A DNA stretch of 64,000 nt from Aspidapion aeneum. Taxonomy: Eukaryota; Arthropoda; Insecta; Coleoptera; Brentidae. A program made the position numbers and the translations under genes. The stretch lies in NCBI GenBank assembly GCA_963576565.1, contig OY755039.1, positions 71,089,886-71,153,885 on the forward strand, in the 5' to 3' direction. This document shows, one piece after another, positions 11,001-26,000 of this stretch; the stretch's first letter is position 1; every line of letters begins with the position of its first letter. The notes under the pieces were generated by a model, which had not been told where the DNA came from, searched no databases, and saw nothing but the letters and a program-made list of their open reading frames with translations.

Positions 11001-14000
11001 AATGACGTTTGGTTGGCTGCATATATTGGCCCAAAGTGACGCAATCGACGCCTGCATTCCGAAGGTCTTGCATGGTCTGGTATACCTCATCGTCCTTTTC
11101 ACCGAAACCCAACATTATGGAGGATTTTGTGATCAGATCTTGATTAAACTTTTTTACGTTTTCCAGCGTGTACAGCGACTGTCTAAAAATAAAATATTCA
11201 ATTTGGTCGTAAAAATGATAGTTTTTGGCAAAAACATTATTTTAGCTACTCGGTAGTTTCGGCCTTGTTGGGCACTCCTCAGTCCGAGCGTAACTAGTAT
11301 TAAGGGACGATGAATGACAGTGGTGAGGCGTCAGGATTTTTTTAGCGTAGACAGAAGAAACGGAAAATAAAATCGAAAAAAATATAGGTATTACAAAAAA
11401 AAATAAAACTATTTTTATTTTGCATAAAAAGTACAACAAATATTTATATTAACAGCGTACAGTAACTCTCAAACTGTCTTAAAAATAAGTTCTAGTCTGC
11501 GTATTTTACTGGTAGAAAAATGGTAAATATACCCGAGAAGAGCGATGACAGGTCTTCTCGGAATGTTTGTAAAATTAGGGACGAAATACCATATACTAAG
11601 TATATGCGAAATACACGCAGAGTCGAGTATGCGCTTCGATATAAATTATTATAATGCGAAATGTGCACTCACTATCTAGCTGACCGACTACAGTAGACAA
11701 ATAGCCGAATGTCTTTTCCACTCGCTATCTCCGCCACCAAATTGTCGCGCTTTTACGTTGAACTGTAACCTATAGCAGGGATTTTAGAAGATAATTTTAA
11801 ATACGTCTACACCATCTACAATGTGTTTTTTGAAGACTGACGGGCCGTGCGGCGGGAACAGGACTGTCATTATTTTTGGATTTTAGTTGTTAATTAATAG
11901 TTGATCATGTGCTATGCCTAAATATTTTAAATAATATACAAACAATAAATAGCATTAAGGAATATTTTTATGTAATAATAAAATCGAAAATTTTGGGTAG
12001 ACACTGTCTACCTTGTCTACCCCTACGCTTCGCCACTGATGATGATGAAAATATTAAACGTAAACATTTAAAAAACAGAACTGCCGAATTATAGTATTAG
12101 TCACGGTAGTCTCAAGCTTGAGGCAAAATTTGACGTCACTACGAAGACAGATATATATATACGAGCTACTAATATTCCCCTTTTGAGGATTTGCCCACAC
12201 ACTTATTTTTTATTATGGTCTTTTGCCTGTCTTCTTGGAATATCCCTTTCAATCTATTTTAGAACTCTGGGTTTAAGATATTTGCTGAGACTAATAACTA
12301 ACTGTCCTTGTAGTGACGAAAACCCGAAGCTACCGTGACTGGTACTGCAATTTGGCAGTTGGTCTGTTTCCAGTAAATGTCCACTTTTCACATTTTCTTT
12401 TCAGACATCATTATCACCATTCATCGTCCCTGGTTACGCTCGTACTGAGTAGTGCCCAACAAGGCCAAAACGCCCGAGTAGTATACGAGCTACTAATATC
12501 TCCCTTTTGTGCATTTGCGCACAAATGTATTTTTCCCTTTGGTCTTCTGACTGTGTCCTCGGAATATCCATTTTATTTTACATTAATTTAACGTTAATAC
12601 GAGGTTAAAAAGAAACTACGACTTTAAAAATTTACAGGTCGGTCACCGACTATTTTTTTATGAATTTATACCTATTTTGAAAGTCTTCTAACTTTTATAA
12701 AATATTCTGGAATAATTATGACCTTTTTAAATAATTTAAAGTTTCATTTTTTAAAACTTCTGAGCAATTCCACGCCAAGTCATCCAATTTACAAAAAAAG
12801 TGTTGCCGTGACATTTAATTTTTTTCTTTAATCATGCTTACTAAATGAAACAGCTTATGCTTAACCACTTTTGCACAATTTTAGATTTTTTAATCCAATT
12901 AGTCTGTTGTACACGCATTTAAAATTATGCTCATAGTAAACAGCACCTAAAAAAAATTAACCTTTAATTTTGAAAACATGCATAAAAGTAGTTTTCAAAA
13001 AAATGTGATGTTTAGCAAAATCTTTTATACTGGCTTAATTAGAGCAATTTAGAGAATATCCAAAAAACGCAGAAATTTTCGAAGTTTTCATATTTTTTTG
13101 GGGTATAAATGTAATGTTTTCTTAAATTTTTGATAGTGTTGGAAAGCTATACTCAAGGACTATATCTTCCTTGTATAAAACATATTTAAAAAGTAGACGT
13201 TACCTTGGAGTTCCACGAAGAAGTTAAGAATGTCTGGGAAATCCTTCAACTTCAGCATCAAAAATGACCCTGTCTATCGGGGTGCTGGTGGTAATCAAGT
13301 AGGGTAAATTTTTCACTGTATCATATACTTTTAAAAACAAGAATAAAAAATCTGGGTCTGTAATCCTTAAGGTCACTACACATTTTTTTGTTATTTTAAT
13401 ATTTTTAGTGATGTTAAATTGCATCACAAATTACAGGCGTGGATCCACGGGGGGGGATGCCCCCCCCCCAAATCTGATGATTTATTTACTTTTTTAGTAG
13501 TTACCTACTGTCATATTTAAAAAATCGGAACCGAAGTTGAGTTCTATAATTTCAGAAACCGAACAAATTTTTTTTCAGAGCTTGAAGTAAATTTAGCATC
13601 TATAGTTAAATCATCCAGAGGAGTGAAAGAATGGTGTCCAATTGTTGTTTGTTTGAGATTTTAATGTAAAACAAATCGTTTTACAGTACCTCCAAACGCA
13701 TCACATGGGCTTTTACCATGCGTTAGTTTTGTAGTTAGTTTTTTTAATGCCCAGTGGCGTATGCAGAAATTTTCCAAAGGGGTTGGGAGAGGGGGCTTGA
13801 GTAAAAGCAAAGTCCTGGAAAACCATTTATTTCTTCTTTCAGAAAAATTCAATCTTTAGGAGAAGTTATTTAATGGTTTTGGAAAGATTAGGCCTTCAAC
13901 CCCCCTCCCTCCTGCGTACGCCACTGTTAAACCTGAACCATTTCATTTACCAAAGAAACAAACTAATTAATGTCCGTGTCTCACCAAAAATGTATTCTTA

Positions 14001-17000
14001 AAACTAAAAAAAAAATTTGACAGTGTACGAAGATGGGACTTGAACCCACAAACTAGGATCTCACGCAAAACAGTGTGGCTATAAATAAGATCCCCTAACG
14101 ATGATTTTTATACATAATTTTTTTCCTTTTGCGACTCAATAAAAAAATTTGATTTTTTAAATGCTTTAACCAAATAGCTTAAAAGTTGATGTTAAAATGA
14201 CAGACCCAGATTTTTTATTTTACTTTTATTTAGACGATTCATTATCAAGTAAAACAACGCACAAGCGAAGTTTTAATAGACAGATAGACATGACAATTTT
14301 TTTAGTCAAAAGTTGCCAATTCTGAGGTTTTTGCGGTTTTTCCAATTTTAAAAAATTTAGTTTCTTGGAAGCAATAGACCTAGAAATTTTTCTTTTGCCT
14401 TGTATGATAGTCAAGCCACTGAGCTTTAATGTACGTATAGACTTTTTTTTGATGGACCATATTCCGCAGCGGTGTAAATAATTAAAAATCGAGAAAATCA
14501 TAAAATTGACTATTTTTTTAAAACTATTTTTGTCAAAAAAGTGAGGTTAATTTTTTTTTCTGTATAGGATTATCCAACCAATATTAACGATTTCTTCCGT
14601 CAAATTTGTTTTTACATAAGATTTAATACAATAGAAATAAAAAAAAATAAGGCCACAACTGATTTTCTTCTTTTTTTTTACTTTTGTGTAGTGGCCTGTA
14701 AAATACGGGAGACGACATTAAAAATTAAAATTTGTTAATTTGGTATTCCTAAGGACACTAATACATGTTATCAAAATTTGGATTTTTTTCGGGACATGGC
14801 AGCTACCCCCATTGGATGATTTGGCGTGGAATTACTCTTCTTATGAGTTCTGAAGAATGTGATTTTTTATTTATTCTATCTTGATGTTACCTTGTCATAA
14901 GGGACCATTCTCCAATTACGTTATGCTCAATGTTTTTTGACGTGTTTTTTCTTGAAAATGCGTTACATAAGAGGGTCGAAAATCCTAAGTTTTTGCGTAA
15001 TGTAATTTAAGAACGTTACCTAATAACCAAATAGGAAAAAAAACAAATTTGCTTTATTTGAAAAGTGAAAAAGAAATGCATTGCACCTAAAAAAATTATA
15101 CTTTGTCTGTATAACAGCATCTTATTATTTATATGTTTTGAATTATGCTCCAGTGCAAATACCTTTTGAAAGGGAAAAAAATTAACAGCATGAAATACAG
15201 GCTGTTAATAAAGTATGACGCCAAACTTCAAAAAATGAGCGATATTAAGAAATAACTTTAAATAAACATGGGTCCGCAAATGCTTAGTTTTCTAAATATG
15301 GGGTGCCAAAGTTTCAATTTTTGTTTGTTTTTTCTTTATAGCTCGTGCAGTTTTTGAAATGTTTGGCTCAAATTTGGGACGTGTATTTAGCTACAATGCA
15401 TACATCATTAAGCATGCCAAATATCAGGAAAATACAACAGGGTGATATTTTTTCAGGGGCCATGCCCCATTTTTCCCCCAGAATATTTTTTGCCGTAAGC
15501 AAATGGCAGATTCAAAAATATCAAATATATCAAACAAGTTTTCGGGGCTAATCGGGTAAAAATAAGTTTTTGTTTCTCTCATATTTTTCCGTGGGTAGCT
15601 CGAAAGCTTAACCTCACGTGCGTCCAGGTTCTAATGGACACCTAATAAGTGTTGACAGAACACTGCTTGGTCAATGTGACACCCTTGCGAAGTTAATTAG
15701 ACGGTTAATAATAATAATAATAATAATAAAGGTCTTTTATTGATCACCAAAAAAAAAATACATGACCAAATTGGGCGAGGTTCAGTTCTTCCGTTTGTTT
15801 CCAAACGAAAGACCTGTTCTTCCACCTAACCCACCTAATAAGAACAAGGCGAGAATAAACTGCTATATAACTTAGGGGTCATAGGCCAACAGGTGAAAGA
15901 GGAGGTCATGTCTGATAAAAAAGTTCCTATAATGCATGGGTCAAAACTCTTTGCCGAGATACAGAGCATCAAAGGTGGCGATTTTGTAAACTTTTTTTAT
16001 AATAACTTTATAAAAAAATGTAGTAAAAATATGAAATTGGGTAAATTCATGTATTAGAACAAGAGCAATAAATTAAAATAAAAATAATTTAAAAAAAAAT
16101 TAGTCGGTCAATTTTTTTAGAAAAAAAAAAACATTTTTTTTTATATAAATTTTTATGAATGCCATATTAAACGCAATGTTTTTTTTTATATTTTGTGTTA
16201 ATATAAACAAGTCTCTATCGAGACATAGTCATAAAATATTATTAAAATTTTTTAAAAGAATAAGTAAGCAAAAATTATAAAAAAAATTTATTATTCTTTT
16301 TTATCCATTTTTGACAGTCTGTATCTTCTCAACTTATAATATTTTATCAAGAAAAAGAATACTATATTTTTGAATCACAATTAGCTGAGTATTCAGCTGG
16401 CTGTGACAGATTTTCTTTTTTTTCTAAAACCCTTTTTCCCCCGACTCCTCTAACTTTAAAAATCAAATATCTTAAAAACAGATGTATGTTGACCCCATGT
16501 TGTATACAGTTTTTTCTCGGAAATAACCTCCTCTATCTCCTGCTGCACTATGGCCCCTAAGTTATGGGACACCCTGTATATATATCGATCGATGAAAAGA
16601 TCGATTGCAAAGAAAAATACACCATCCGTGACCTACGACAGCTCTTCTGTCTTTCAGCCCAGAGCATAAAATATATTCTTTGTTTTATTCAGATACTTTC
16701 TTATCTTTTGTAATTTTTTGTATCTCTAACCGTTTTCGAGAAAAAGGATAAAAAATAAAATTTGTACCCTGCTAAATGACATTAAAATTTAAAATAGAGA
16801 CTACATTACATTATTCTAATTTTATGCGAGTTTTATGTAATTCCTGAATAGCAGTCGAAGATACAAATTATCTCTTTTATCCTTTTTCTCAAAAACGGTT
16901 AGAAATATAAAAAATTGCAAAAGATCAAATAGTTTTTGAATAACACAAGGAATTCATTTCATATTTTTGAATTTGCCAGTGAATTACTGCAAAAAAGTTC

Positions 17001-20000
17001 TGGGGGCAAAAAGGAGGCATGACCCCGGAAAAAATATCACCCTGTAGTTTTTTCCTAAATACACGTTCCAGATATCAGCTAAACATCTCAAAAGCTGCAT
17101 GGGTTATTAAGAAAAAACAAACAAAAAATTAAAACAACATTAAAATAACCTGTATAAAATCAAGCGACATACTTTATTAACACCCGGTATATTGAAAATA
17201 AAAGAAAATATATCGAAGCCAAGAGGAAAAATAAATTTGCATGGTGAACTTGGTGGATAATTGTAATGTATTGCTTGTGTACAAACTTGTACAAAGACCC
17301 CATATGATATAGAATAATAGTGTACAGACCCTGCGAGTAATTGACAGTTATGACACTTGACATGCGCGGTCTCTTGAACGCCAATCGTGGCTGATAACGG
17401 ACGCATCTTATGAACAGTAATAATTAACGGACTAATTAACGTGTTACTCAACCCCGTACCGTATAAAAATATTTTAAAAGGACACAAAAAAAAAGTAAGA
17501 CTATTTTTTTCAATTAATGCATTACTAATAAGGGGGCAGAGGCTTGTCTTTGGCATCGGCAGACAAGAATGAAGAGCAGGCAACAGTGAGGGGCAGAGTC
17601 TTCGGCAATAATTAGCAGACTCATCTTCAGTGGTTTAGGGTTGGGCAGTCGCAGGCAAAAGTAGCTGAAAGGCGGCGAATAGATTTGGCATCGTAGAGAT
17701 AAAGACAGAGCGGCAAAATGCCTCTGATTGGCGCTATTCCCGAGTTTGACCACACCAGAGAATGCTGGACAGTGTATACAGAGCGTCTAGATTTATTTTT
17801 TACAGCTAACGATATAAATGACGATAACAAAAAAGTAGGAACATTAATAGCTTTAGTTGGTTCTAACACCTATAAGTTATTAAGAGACTTGTGTCACCCC
17901 AAACTTCCTAAAGAGATGACGGGCTATCAACCTTGATGGCAAACCAATTTGCACCTATTTTGTCTTCCTGGAAAGAAAGATCAAGATTCTGGAGTGCAAT
18001 ACAGACTGAGAATGAGGGGACACAAGATTGGCATGCGAGAGTTAGAAGTTTGGCTGTAGAATGCGTGTTTGGGAGCATGTTAAATTTTTGTCTTTGTGAA
18101 AAATTTGTTTGTGGAATGAAAAAGGGACCTGTACTCGAACGATCATGTGAAACGAAGGCCGATGACGAAAAAAATGTATCTTTGGACAGTTTGGTAAAAT
18201 TAGCAGTGCAAAGATAAAATGCGCACAATGAGGGCGAAATGCACTACTTGCGAATATCGAACCGTGGTGCAGCTTTCAGCGGACAACCTCAATTAGCTGA
18301 TCGCCCGACCGGCAGTCAAAAGCCATTCGAAAAGTTTGGTTATGGCAACAAAAACAATAAAAACATCGTGGTGTCGGGAAATTCAGAAAATAAAGGTGAA
18401 TTTTCGGGAAATAGATACGAACAACCGAGTTATTGCGATGTTTGTGGGCGCGTTCATTCGAAAAGCAGACCATGCAGGTATAAAGACTATAAGTTTCGAC
18501 GATGTTCATCAGTTGGGCATTTGAAAAGGGCTTGTCCATTGTCCATAAAACCTTCTTGAGGAAGAAACGGAGATGAATATGTTAGAAAAAAAATCGGCGG
18601 TACAGAGTTCCGAGTCTTGTGATTATGGAGAAATGTTTAGTCTGTCTATATCAAAGTGTAATGAGTTATTTAAAATAAATGTTAAAATTGGAGAAAGTAT
18701 GTGTGAGTTTCAAGCTGACATAGGGGCCTCAATAAATGCGGTAAGCTTAGAGCTATATAAAAATAAATTTAGCAGCTATAAAATAATAGAAGATTCTATG
18801 CTGTTAAAGGGGTACTCAGGGGCAGTTATAAAACCAATAGGTTATTTTTGGGCACAAACTAGGTTAGAAAACATTGAAAAAAATGTTAGATATTATGTTG
18901 TCAATACCATGGGACCACCACTGTTAGGCAGAGAATTTTTAAATCAGTTTAATATTGGTCTAAACTTTGGGCAAATGAATAATTTGGAAAACTTAAAAGA
19001 ATCTTTATTGAATAAATACAAAGATGTTTTTACAACAAAGCTAGGGACATAAATATAGTAAGGTATCCTTACAAGTCAAAGAGGGAACTAGACCAGTGTT
19101 TTTAAAACACAGACCCTTGCCACTAGCATATAAAAAGCAAGTTGAAGACCAAATTAAGAGTATCTTAAAAGATGGGATATTAGAACCTGTGGTAACTTCA
19201 GAGTGGGCAACTCCCATAGTACCAGTGAGGAAATCTGACAATAGCGTTCGCATTTGCGCAGCTTTTTCTGTATCAATAAATAAATATTTAGAAAGGGCAA
19301 CTTATTACCCCCTACCCCTAATAAATGACATTTTTGCTTAATTAAATAAAGGAAAATCTTTTACGAAATTAGATTTGAATAAAGCTTACATGCAGTTTTT
19401 ATTAGACGAGGAAACCCAAGAATTAATGACTTTGAAAACCCATATGGGGCTTTTTAAACCGAAGAGAATGTTGTTTGGTGTCTCACCCGCTAGCAGTATA
19501 TTTCAACATAGAATAGAACAATTATTGCAAGGTCTAGAGGGCGTTGCAGTTTTCGTGGATGATATTTGTGTGTCTGGAGAAGATATGGCATCCCATATGA
19601 AAAATCTAGAAGCCGTACTTCAAAAATTAAAAGAAGCAGGTTTGACACTACGTCCAGACAAGTGTTCATTCTTCCAGAGGGAAGTAGATTACCTCGGATT
19701 TAAAATGAACGAATTTGGACTCAAAAAGAACAGCAAGCGAGTCGACGCCATTGTGAATGCAGAAAGACCCAGAACTTTAACTCAAGTTCGGTCATTTTGG
19801 GGACTGATACAGTATTATGCCATGTTCATAGAAAACTTAGCTAGCCTAATGACACCTATCTATGACCTTTTAAAGAAGGACAATTCAAAGAGCATAAACT
19901 GGTCTGAGGACTGCGAGAGAGCTTTTACTAAGATCAAGGAAGAGATAAAAAAAGACAAACAAACGTGAAATTTCGTACCCGTGAATTTAAAAATCAAACA

Positions 20001-23000
20001 AGTTTCATGGCTAATCGGGCAAAAAGGAGTTTTTTGTTTTTCTCATATTTTTCCGTGGGTAGCCCGAAAGCTTAACCTCACGGGTTAGAGACAAAACCGT
20101 CTAATTAACTTCGCAAGATTTGTCACATTGACCAGCAGTGTTCTGAGGAGTCCCATAAGGACGAAACAGTTAACTGTCAACACTTATTAGGTGTCCATTA
20201 GATCTTGGACCCCCGTACTGTACTTATTACCAATCTACCGTCAACTGTCAAAAGATAGAGCAAATTGAAATTTTTTATGAAATTTCTCAACTTTCACAAA
20301 TATTACAAAAACTTTCCTATTTACTTTTGGCATTATTTATAAGTAATACACTAGGGGCGAGAAGACAAAAGTTAGGGTAATGTACTGGGTGAGTTTTTAT
20401 AAAGCACCACCCCATTAACTCTGTCAATATAAATTGCAGAAAGATTGAACATTAACCGTAATTAGAGAAAATAAACTTGTTTTGCTCCAGGAATGAGTTT
20501 CTAAAAAACCTTATAAAATTCATGTTACTGTTACTCTTTCAAAGAAGATCTATAAGCAAAAAAAGTGATGATGACTTAAAAGAGTATTTGCGATATGAAC
20601 TGGCTCCAATTCCTATAGCCTTATTCAATGAGAGTGGTATGAGAAAAACAAAAAAATCTGTTTTGTTTAATCTTTTTAAACCAACAAACAAGAACGTAGA
20701 TCTGACAAACTATGATGTGGTTATTGATGGAGGGTTTTTATTGCATAAAGTTGTGTGACAAAGAGGATCCTCAGTTACTGAAATTTGTAATGGATACGTC
20801 AAATTCATCAAGACCCACTACGCAGGCAAGTTTTGTACTGTGGTTTTTTATGGATATAAGATAACAGACATGAGTACCAAGGCTGCAGAAGAAAAAAGAC
20901 GCTATTGTATGAAAAAATCAGTAGATATGTATTTTACTTTCCATAATCAAATAAATGTAAGTCAGGAATTCCTTTCAAATACCAACAACAAAGATCGTCT
21001 TATAAAATTACTAAGCTCCAAACTTCAGGAATGTGACATCACAATGCTGCAAGCATCAGATGATGCTGGTGTGCTGATTGTGAGCACTGCAATTCAAAAC
21101 TCTTTAAAAAATTCATGCAATGTAGCTGTAATTAGGGAAGATGCAGCAGCTAGGACTAAAAGGAATACTGTTCCTGCATGCTTTTACTGGTTGCAATTCA
21201 ACATCGGCAGCATTTCGAAGGGGTAAGCTAGGATTTATAAAGCTTTATCAAAAGCACCCTGAAATCCAAAAATCAGCAAAAGTATTTTACAATCCCAGCT
21301 TCTCGCATGCTGAAGTAGAAAATGCTGTACATTTATGCATGTTAAAATGGTATAACTCTCCAACAAATGAAAATTCCCTAAATGCGTACCGATTTCGGTT
21401 ATTTTTAAAATCGGTAGCAAGTATTAAATCTGATCTATCATCACTTCCCCCAAGTGAAGGAGCAACAAAACAACATTCGTATAGAACATATTATCAAGTA
21501 CAGCTTTGGTTAGGAAATTAGCTAGCTCCAGAACTATTAGGTTGGGAAATAACTGTCTAGTTCCAGTCTTCGCCCAACATCCTGTGGCACCAAAAGAAAT
21601 TTTGGAAATGACTGCAGTAGCATCAAATGTAGCTGCAAAAAAAAGTCGTTAAATTGTTCCCATTTATGCCACAATTGTCAGGGAAATTGTTTTAATGGTG
21701 TGTCCGGTTCAACTAATCACAATGAAGACGACGAAGACATGGAATGCTTTCCGACATTGCTTAAAACTAACAACGAATAGAAAACTATTGACTGAGAGGA
21801 AACTCCGGAAGTGGAGCCAGAAGCTGGCCTTTCGCAACCCAAGAAAGCAAGACAAACAAAATAATGGTCTTAAATTTACAAATCTGATACACTTTACTTA
21901 AAAGATTTTACTACGTACATTAATGGACTTACAGGGCTAAAAAAATTCGACGATACCAAACATCTACCCAGAAATACTCTATAAGTATAATAAATGAAGT
22001 AAGAGAATTGTATATTATGCAATTTATGTGGTATGTACACCTGAGTATTTTATAAGCTTATTGGGTAAAATAGTAAGTGAATATAAGACGACTTAGTTGT
22101 ATAGTTTATTAGCTTATTTGTAAATTTAAATTAAAAAACATAATCATTATCACCATCACTTTCTGTGCCTGAAGATGTAAAGGTTTTGGATGCTCCATAT
22201 TCAATATAAATGTAAATTTGTACGCATGTACAATCCAATATCAACTTAATTTTAGAAGTCTAATTTCTTAAATCAACACAAGTTTTTGTTGTAAAACATT
22301 GTCCTGAATCAATAGTCCAAGTATGTCCTAGTGACCTATCCAATTTTTAAGGTGGTTCAATAATGTCAACCCTTAATAATAATATCTACTTCTTATTTTT
22401 GAAGTACCTCTATCAGGGTACCATCAAAAATCTGAAGTTTGTCCAAGGGCTTATGATGATGATAAAGAAAGAAGATGCTAAAAGCAACTACACTTTTTTT
22501 TGTGGAAAATCACAAAAATGAACTTTAAACTAAAACGCCTGTAACTTTTAATTTATGAGCACAAATTAGTAAATAAATAAATATATGTTTTTAAATTGAA
22601 TGCTTTATATTGTTATTTTTACCGAATATCTTTTAGAATTTAAAACAAAAGTGTTAGATTAACAAATTTGAGAAAAAAAATGGATCAAAAAGTTTTTTTT
22701 CAAAAATTACCGATTTTCGTCGTCTTTGTCTCAGAATCTGTGATGACTAAAGGCAAGGTTAGCATAACCGTTTTATGGGAAATTTAGTCCTCTTTAATTT
22801 CTAGTAGAACATTATTTTTGTACAACACACCGTAATTGAGTTATAGGCAAAAATCTGAAAAATTGCACCTTTTCACCCCCCTACGCCACTGAAGCGGGAG
22901 GGCTAGGAGTGGGGACTTTTAGTATGTTAACGTCCTGACTACCCTTAACATATTCCCGGAAAGAAAAATTCTCCCCCCCTCCATGCACTCTACAACCCAT

Positions 23001-26000
23001 TCGTTGACTGGACTATTCATGAACCTCTGCCAAGGTAATTAATATATTATAACAATGTTTTTTTTACGGTTTTCAGCGAAACTAGACAGAAAAAATTAAA
23101 AACAAAAGTTATATGTAACAAACAGATCTACAACAAAAATTATAGGTAACAAATAGTTCTACCTACATCCTTTGTATTAACCATTTTTTACAAAACTCCT
23201 AGAAAAATCGAAAAAAAGGTTTTTCCATTACATTTATTTTTGTTTTTTACGACATTTGATGAACATATACCTTTTTGTGTCCTAAAACTCCTTTTTTTAG
23301 TTTTAAGGTGGTGTAAAACACACATCATGATGATGAATTGGACAGGAAACACAATTTAGGCGGTTTAAAAAATAACAAAATTAAATGGCTGCAATTTAAT
23401 TTATATCAAATATCATCTCGTTTGCGCTATTATTGATTCACTTTTTTGCATTTCCTGTCAAATTTAGCCATAGTGATATTTAATTTTTATACCGTTTAAA
23501 AATAGACGTTTTAACGAAAAAATGATAACTGTTCTTTAAAAAATAACTGCTTACAGAACTTGGGCATTTGCAAATAAAATGTAAAAATAAATATTTTGAT
23601 TTAAAATAATCACGATGTGATAAGGATATAAACATCTTTACTGAATTTCGTGAAAAATTAAAAAAAAATGTGGGATATAAAAATTAAAAACAAAAAAACT
23701 GTTTTTTTTTTATTTTTGTTGGAAACTTTAAGTTTAACGTTCAAAAAGGGTTTAGACAAATGTTGCTGACATTTTTATTACCTATAACTATTGGTTTTAA
23801 CTTTATTCGATGTTAAGTTTAGTTTCGCTGAAAACAGTGAAAAACCATTATCAATCCCTAAAAGTTCACTCCATTTGACACTCTAAAATGTATTTTTTCT
23901 GTTGGCTGCCATATATTTTCTTACTTCAATAGTTTAGATGATGTTATTATTTTTTACGTTTTTCGTCATTTTTCAAGGTATCTGCACTGGCACAGTGAAG
24001 ATAATTTATATACAATTTCTTAACTGTTTTATTACTTTTTATGAACACTGACCGCTCTGAAGTTTTATAAATGTTTATTAGTTTATGACCGGTGGCACCT
24101 CTGAATTAATTTAGGTTAGCCAATGATTAACCTTTTTCTCTTAATTTACATATTTAGGTTATAATTTAGTGGTGATGGGCAATCCTGATTTTTTCAAAAA
24201 GCAGTTCGGCAGTAGTTGCTTCTTACAAAAAGCCATCTAAAAACTGCTTTTTAATAGCAGTTTTGTAGGTGCCGTTTTATAAGTTTACCTTGGAAAACAA
24301 TAGATGACCAAACAAAAATTGCAGTTGAAAGCTTACAAAAAAGCAACCCATTATTATAACTTAGTAGGGTTTCTACCTGTATCTAGCTCTTCTATCTCTT
24401 ACAAATGGCGTCAAAGCCTCAACAGTTTCAATATTATGTGCATAAACATCCAACCCACTGTCAACTATCGTTTTAACTTGGTCCAAGTTTCCCCTAAAGT
24501 CCGGGACTAGGCATTCCACTAGAATGTTTTTGTTCCTGAAATGGAAAAGGAATTAAATAATTCATCAACCAAACCCACCAAAACATATTGCTTTAATCAG
24601 CATTAACGACTCGCCCCAAGTAATTGTTTATGAAGATACTTACCTTGTTTTGAGTTCCCTTACTGTTTCGGCAAAATGATTTGATCCACCATCTAGTAAA
24701 TCTAAAAGAAATTAAAAAAAAATAATAATTTAACTCCCCAAAAGTGCCCAATTTGGATCATCGAGTAGTTTGGCGCCCTGAGCACGTGCGTAAACTAAGC
24801 CCTGACATGTACTGCAAATTGCATTTAAAACAGATTGTTGAGAATTGAAACCTAAAAAAATATTCTTAATTTTTTTTTATTGGCTCTATCCGCTTCTTGC
24901 AGAATTTGCCAGCCAGTTAATTGGTGCTTTCTTTTCTCAAAGAAGATTTAATTTTGCTTGATACTCTTTGTCGAGAACAGCAATCTTTATCGTGCTAGCG
25001 CCATCTTCGCTCTTAACATGGGACCATCCGCTTAACCTGACTTCCGAACCACGGCCTTATATTGATCATCAACTTTGCCTACTCCGTGGATGCCCAAACT
25101 CCGCCCAAGACAAGTGTTGCCCCTACCTTCGGTGAAACTGTATTCACAAACGAAGGTTCGCGCGCCCCCTGAACCATCTGGGCCGAATGTAGGGTATTTA
25201 TTTATTTATATATCTTAAAGTAAAGTTCTCTGAAAGTGCAAAATTCATACCGTCTCTGTCCACAGATGTCAGCACAATGTAATCTAAACCCCAAGACACA
25301 ATTGCTTTTGCTGTGTTAACTGGTTCATTGGGGTCAGGAGGTGGTGGAGCTCTCGAGGTCTTTACTGAACAGAATCTACAACCTCGGGTACAAGTGTCAC
25401 CCAGTAGCTAAAACCACAAAGATGTAGGGTGTTTGTAATAGTTATTTATCTAACAAGTGCGGAGAAAGTAATATTTTACCGCATGCGACCAACCGAACGA
25501 CGCGGAGCGGAGTTCGGTCAAGCCGTCAAAGACACTTTCCGCATGTGTTAGGTATAATATTTTACTTATGAGTGCCTTTTTTTTTAAATTGAATGTTATT
25601 TATAAATAAACATGTCAAATTAGATGGAATTGAAATGTAAGCTGTCTTATTGATGCGTTGCCAAGGTATCTAAGTGGTGCGCGTGCGGTAAAGTAACTAA
25701 GTTATTACTTTACCTCACGCTAGTTGGTAATAGTTACTTACCTAACAAATGCGGAAAGTGATACTTTACCGCACGCGACGGCAGTTAACAAAAGACGCAG
25801 AGCGGAGTTCGGTCAAGCCGTCAAGGGTGGTAAAGACACTTTCCGCATGTGTTTACCTAACAAGTGCGGAAAGTAATACTTTACCGCACGCCACAGCAGT
25901 TGGCCGAACGACGCGGAGCGGACTTCGGTCAAGCCTTCAAGGGCGGTAAAGACACTTTTCGCATGTGTTTTACCTATGAGTACCTTTTTTTTCACAAAAT

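Larger units (their letters stand above)
12760..14870. mobile_element. degenerate element with AATTCCACGCCAA inverted ends
   Basis: AATTCCACGCCAAGTCATCCAAT near 12768 is matched inverted by ATTGGATGATTTGGCGTGGAATT near 14812. The 2-kb interior is AT-rich and has a short MITE (13752-13926) plus undistinguished short open frames on the minus strand. Ends beyond this core are uncertain. Confidence 0.4.
17718..19968 (+). mobile_element. Ty3/Gypsy retrotransposon remnant (gag-pro-RT)
   Basis: Gag, CCHC knuckle, protease and reverse transcriptase regions follow in order with several frame breaks. The copy stops after the reverse transcriptase, before RNase H and integrase. I could not identify LTRs. 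It lies in the 13.2-kb LIAS intron, antisense to that gene. Confidence 0.85.

Noticed and set aside
13224..13427. 67-codon minus-strand frame ([15 protein letters not shown]...)
   Set aside because: No family recognised, no splice context, and it lies within a degenerate inverted-repeat element. Not enough to call a gene.
14030..14100. Functional tRNA gene
   Set aside because: Only the T-arm/B-box is convincing. Acceptor and D stems do not pair.
17140..17753. Minus-strand frames of up to 147 codons upstream of the Gypsy gag
   Set aside because: No domain signature. They overlap the probable leader of the Gypsy copy and an inverted-repeat arm.
24304..24510. 68-codon plus-strand frame
   Set aside because: It lies opposite LIAS exon 24377-24535 and is its antisense shadow.
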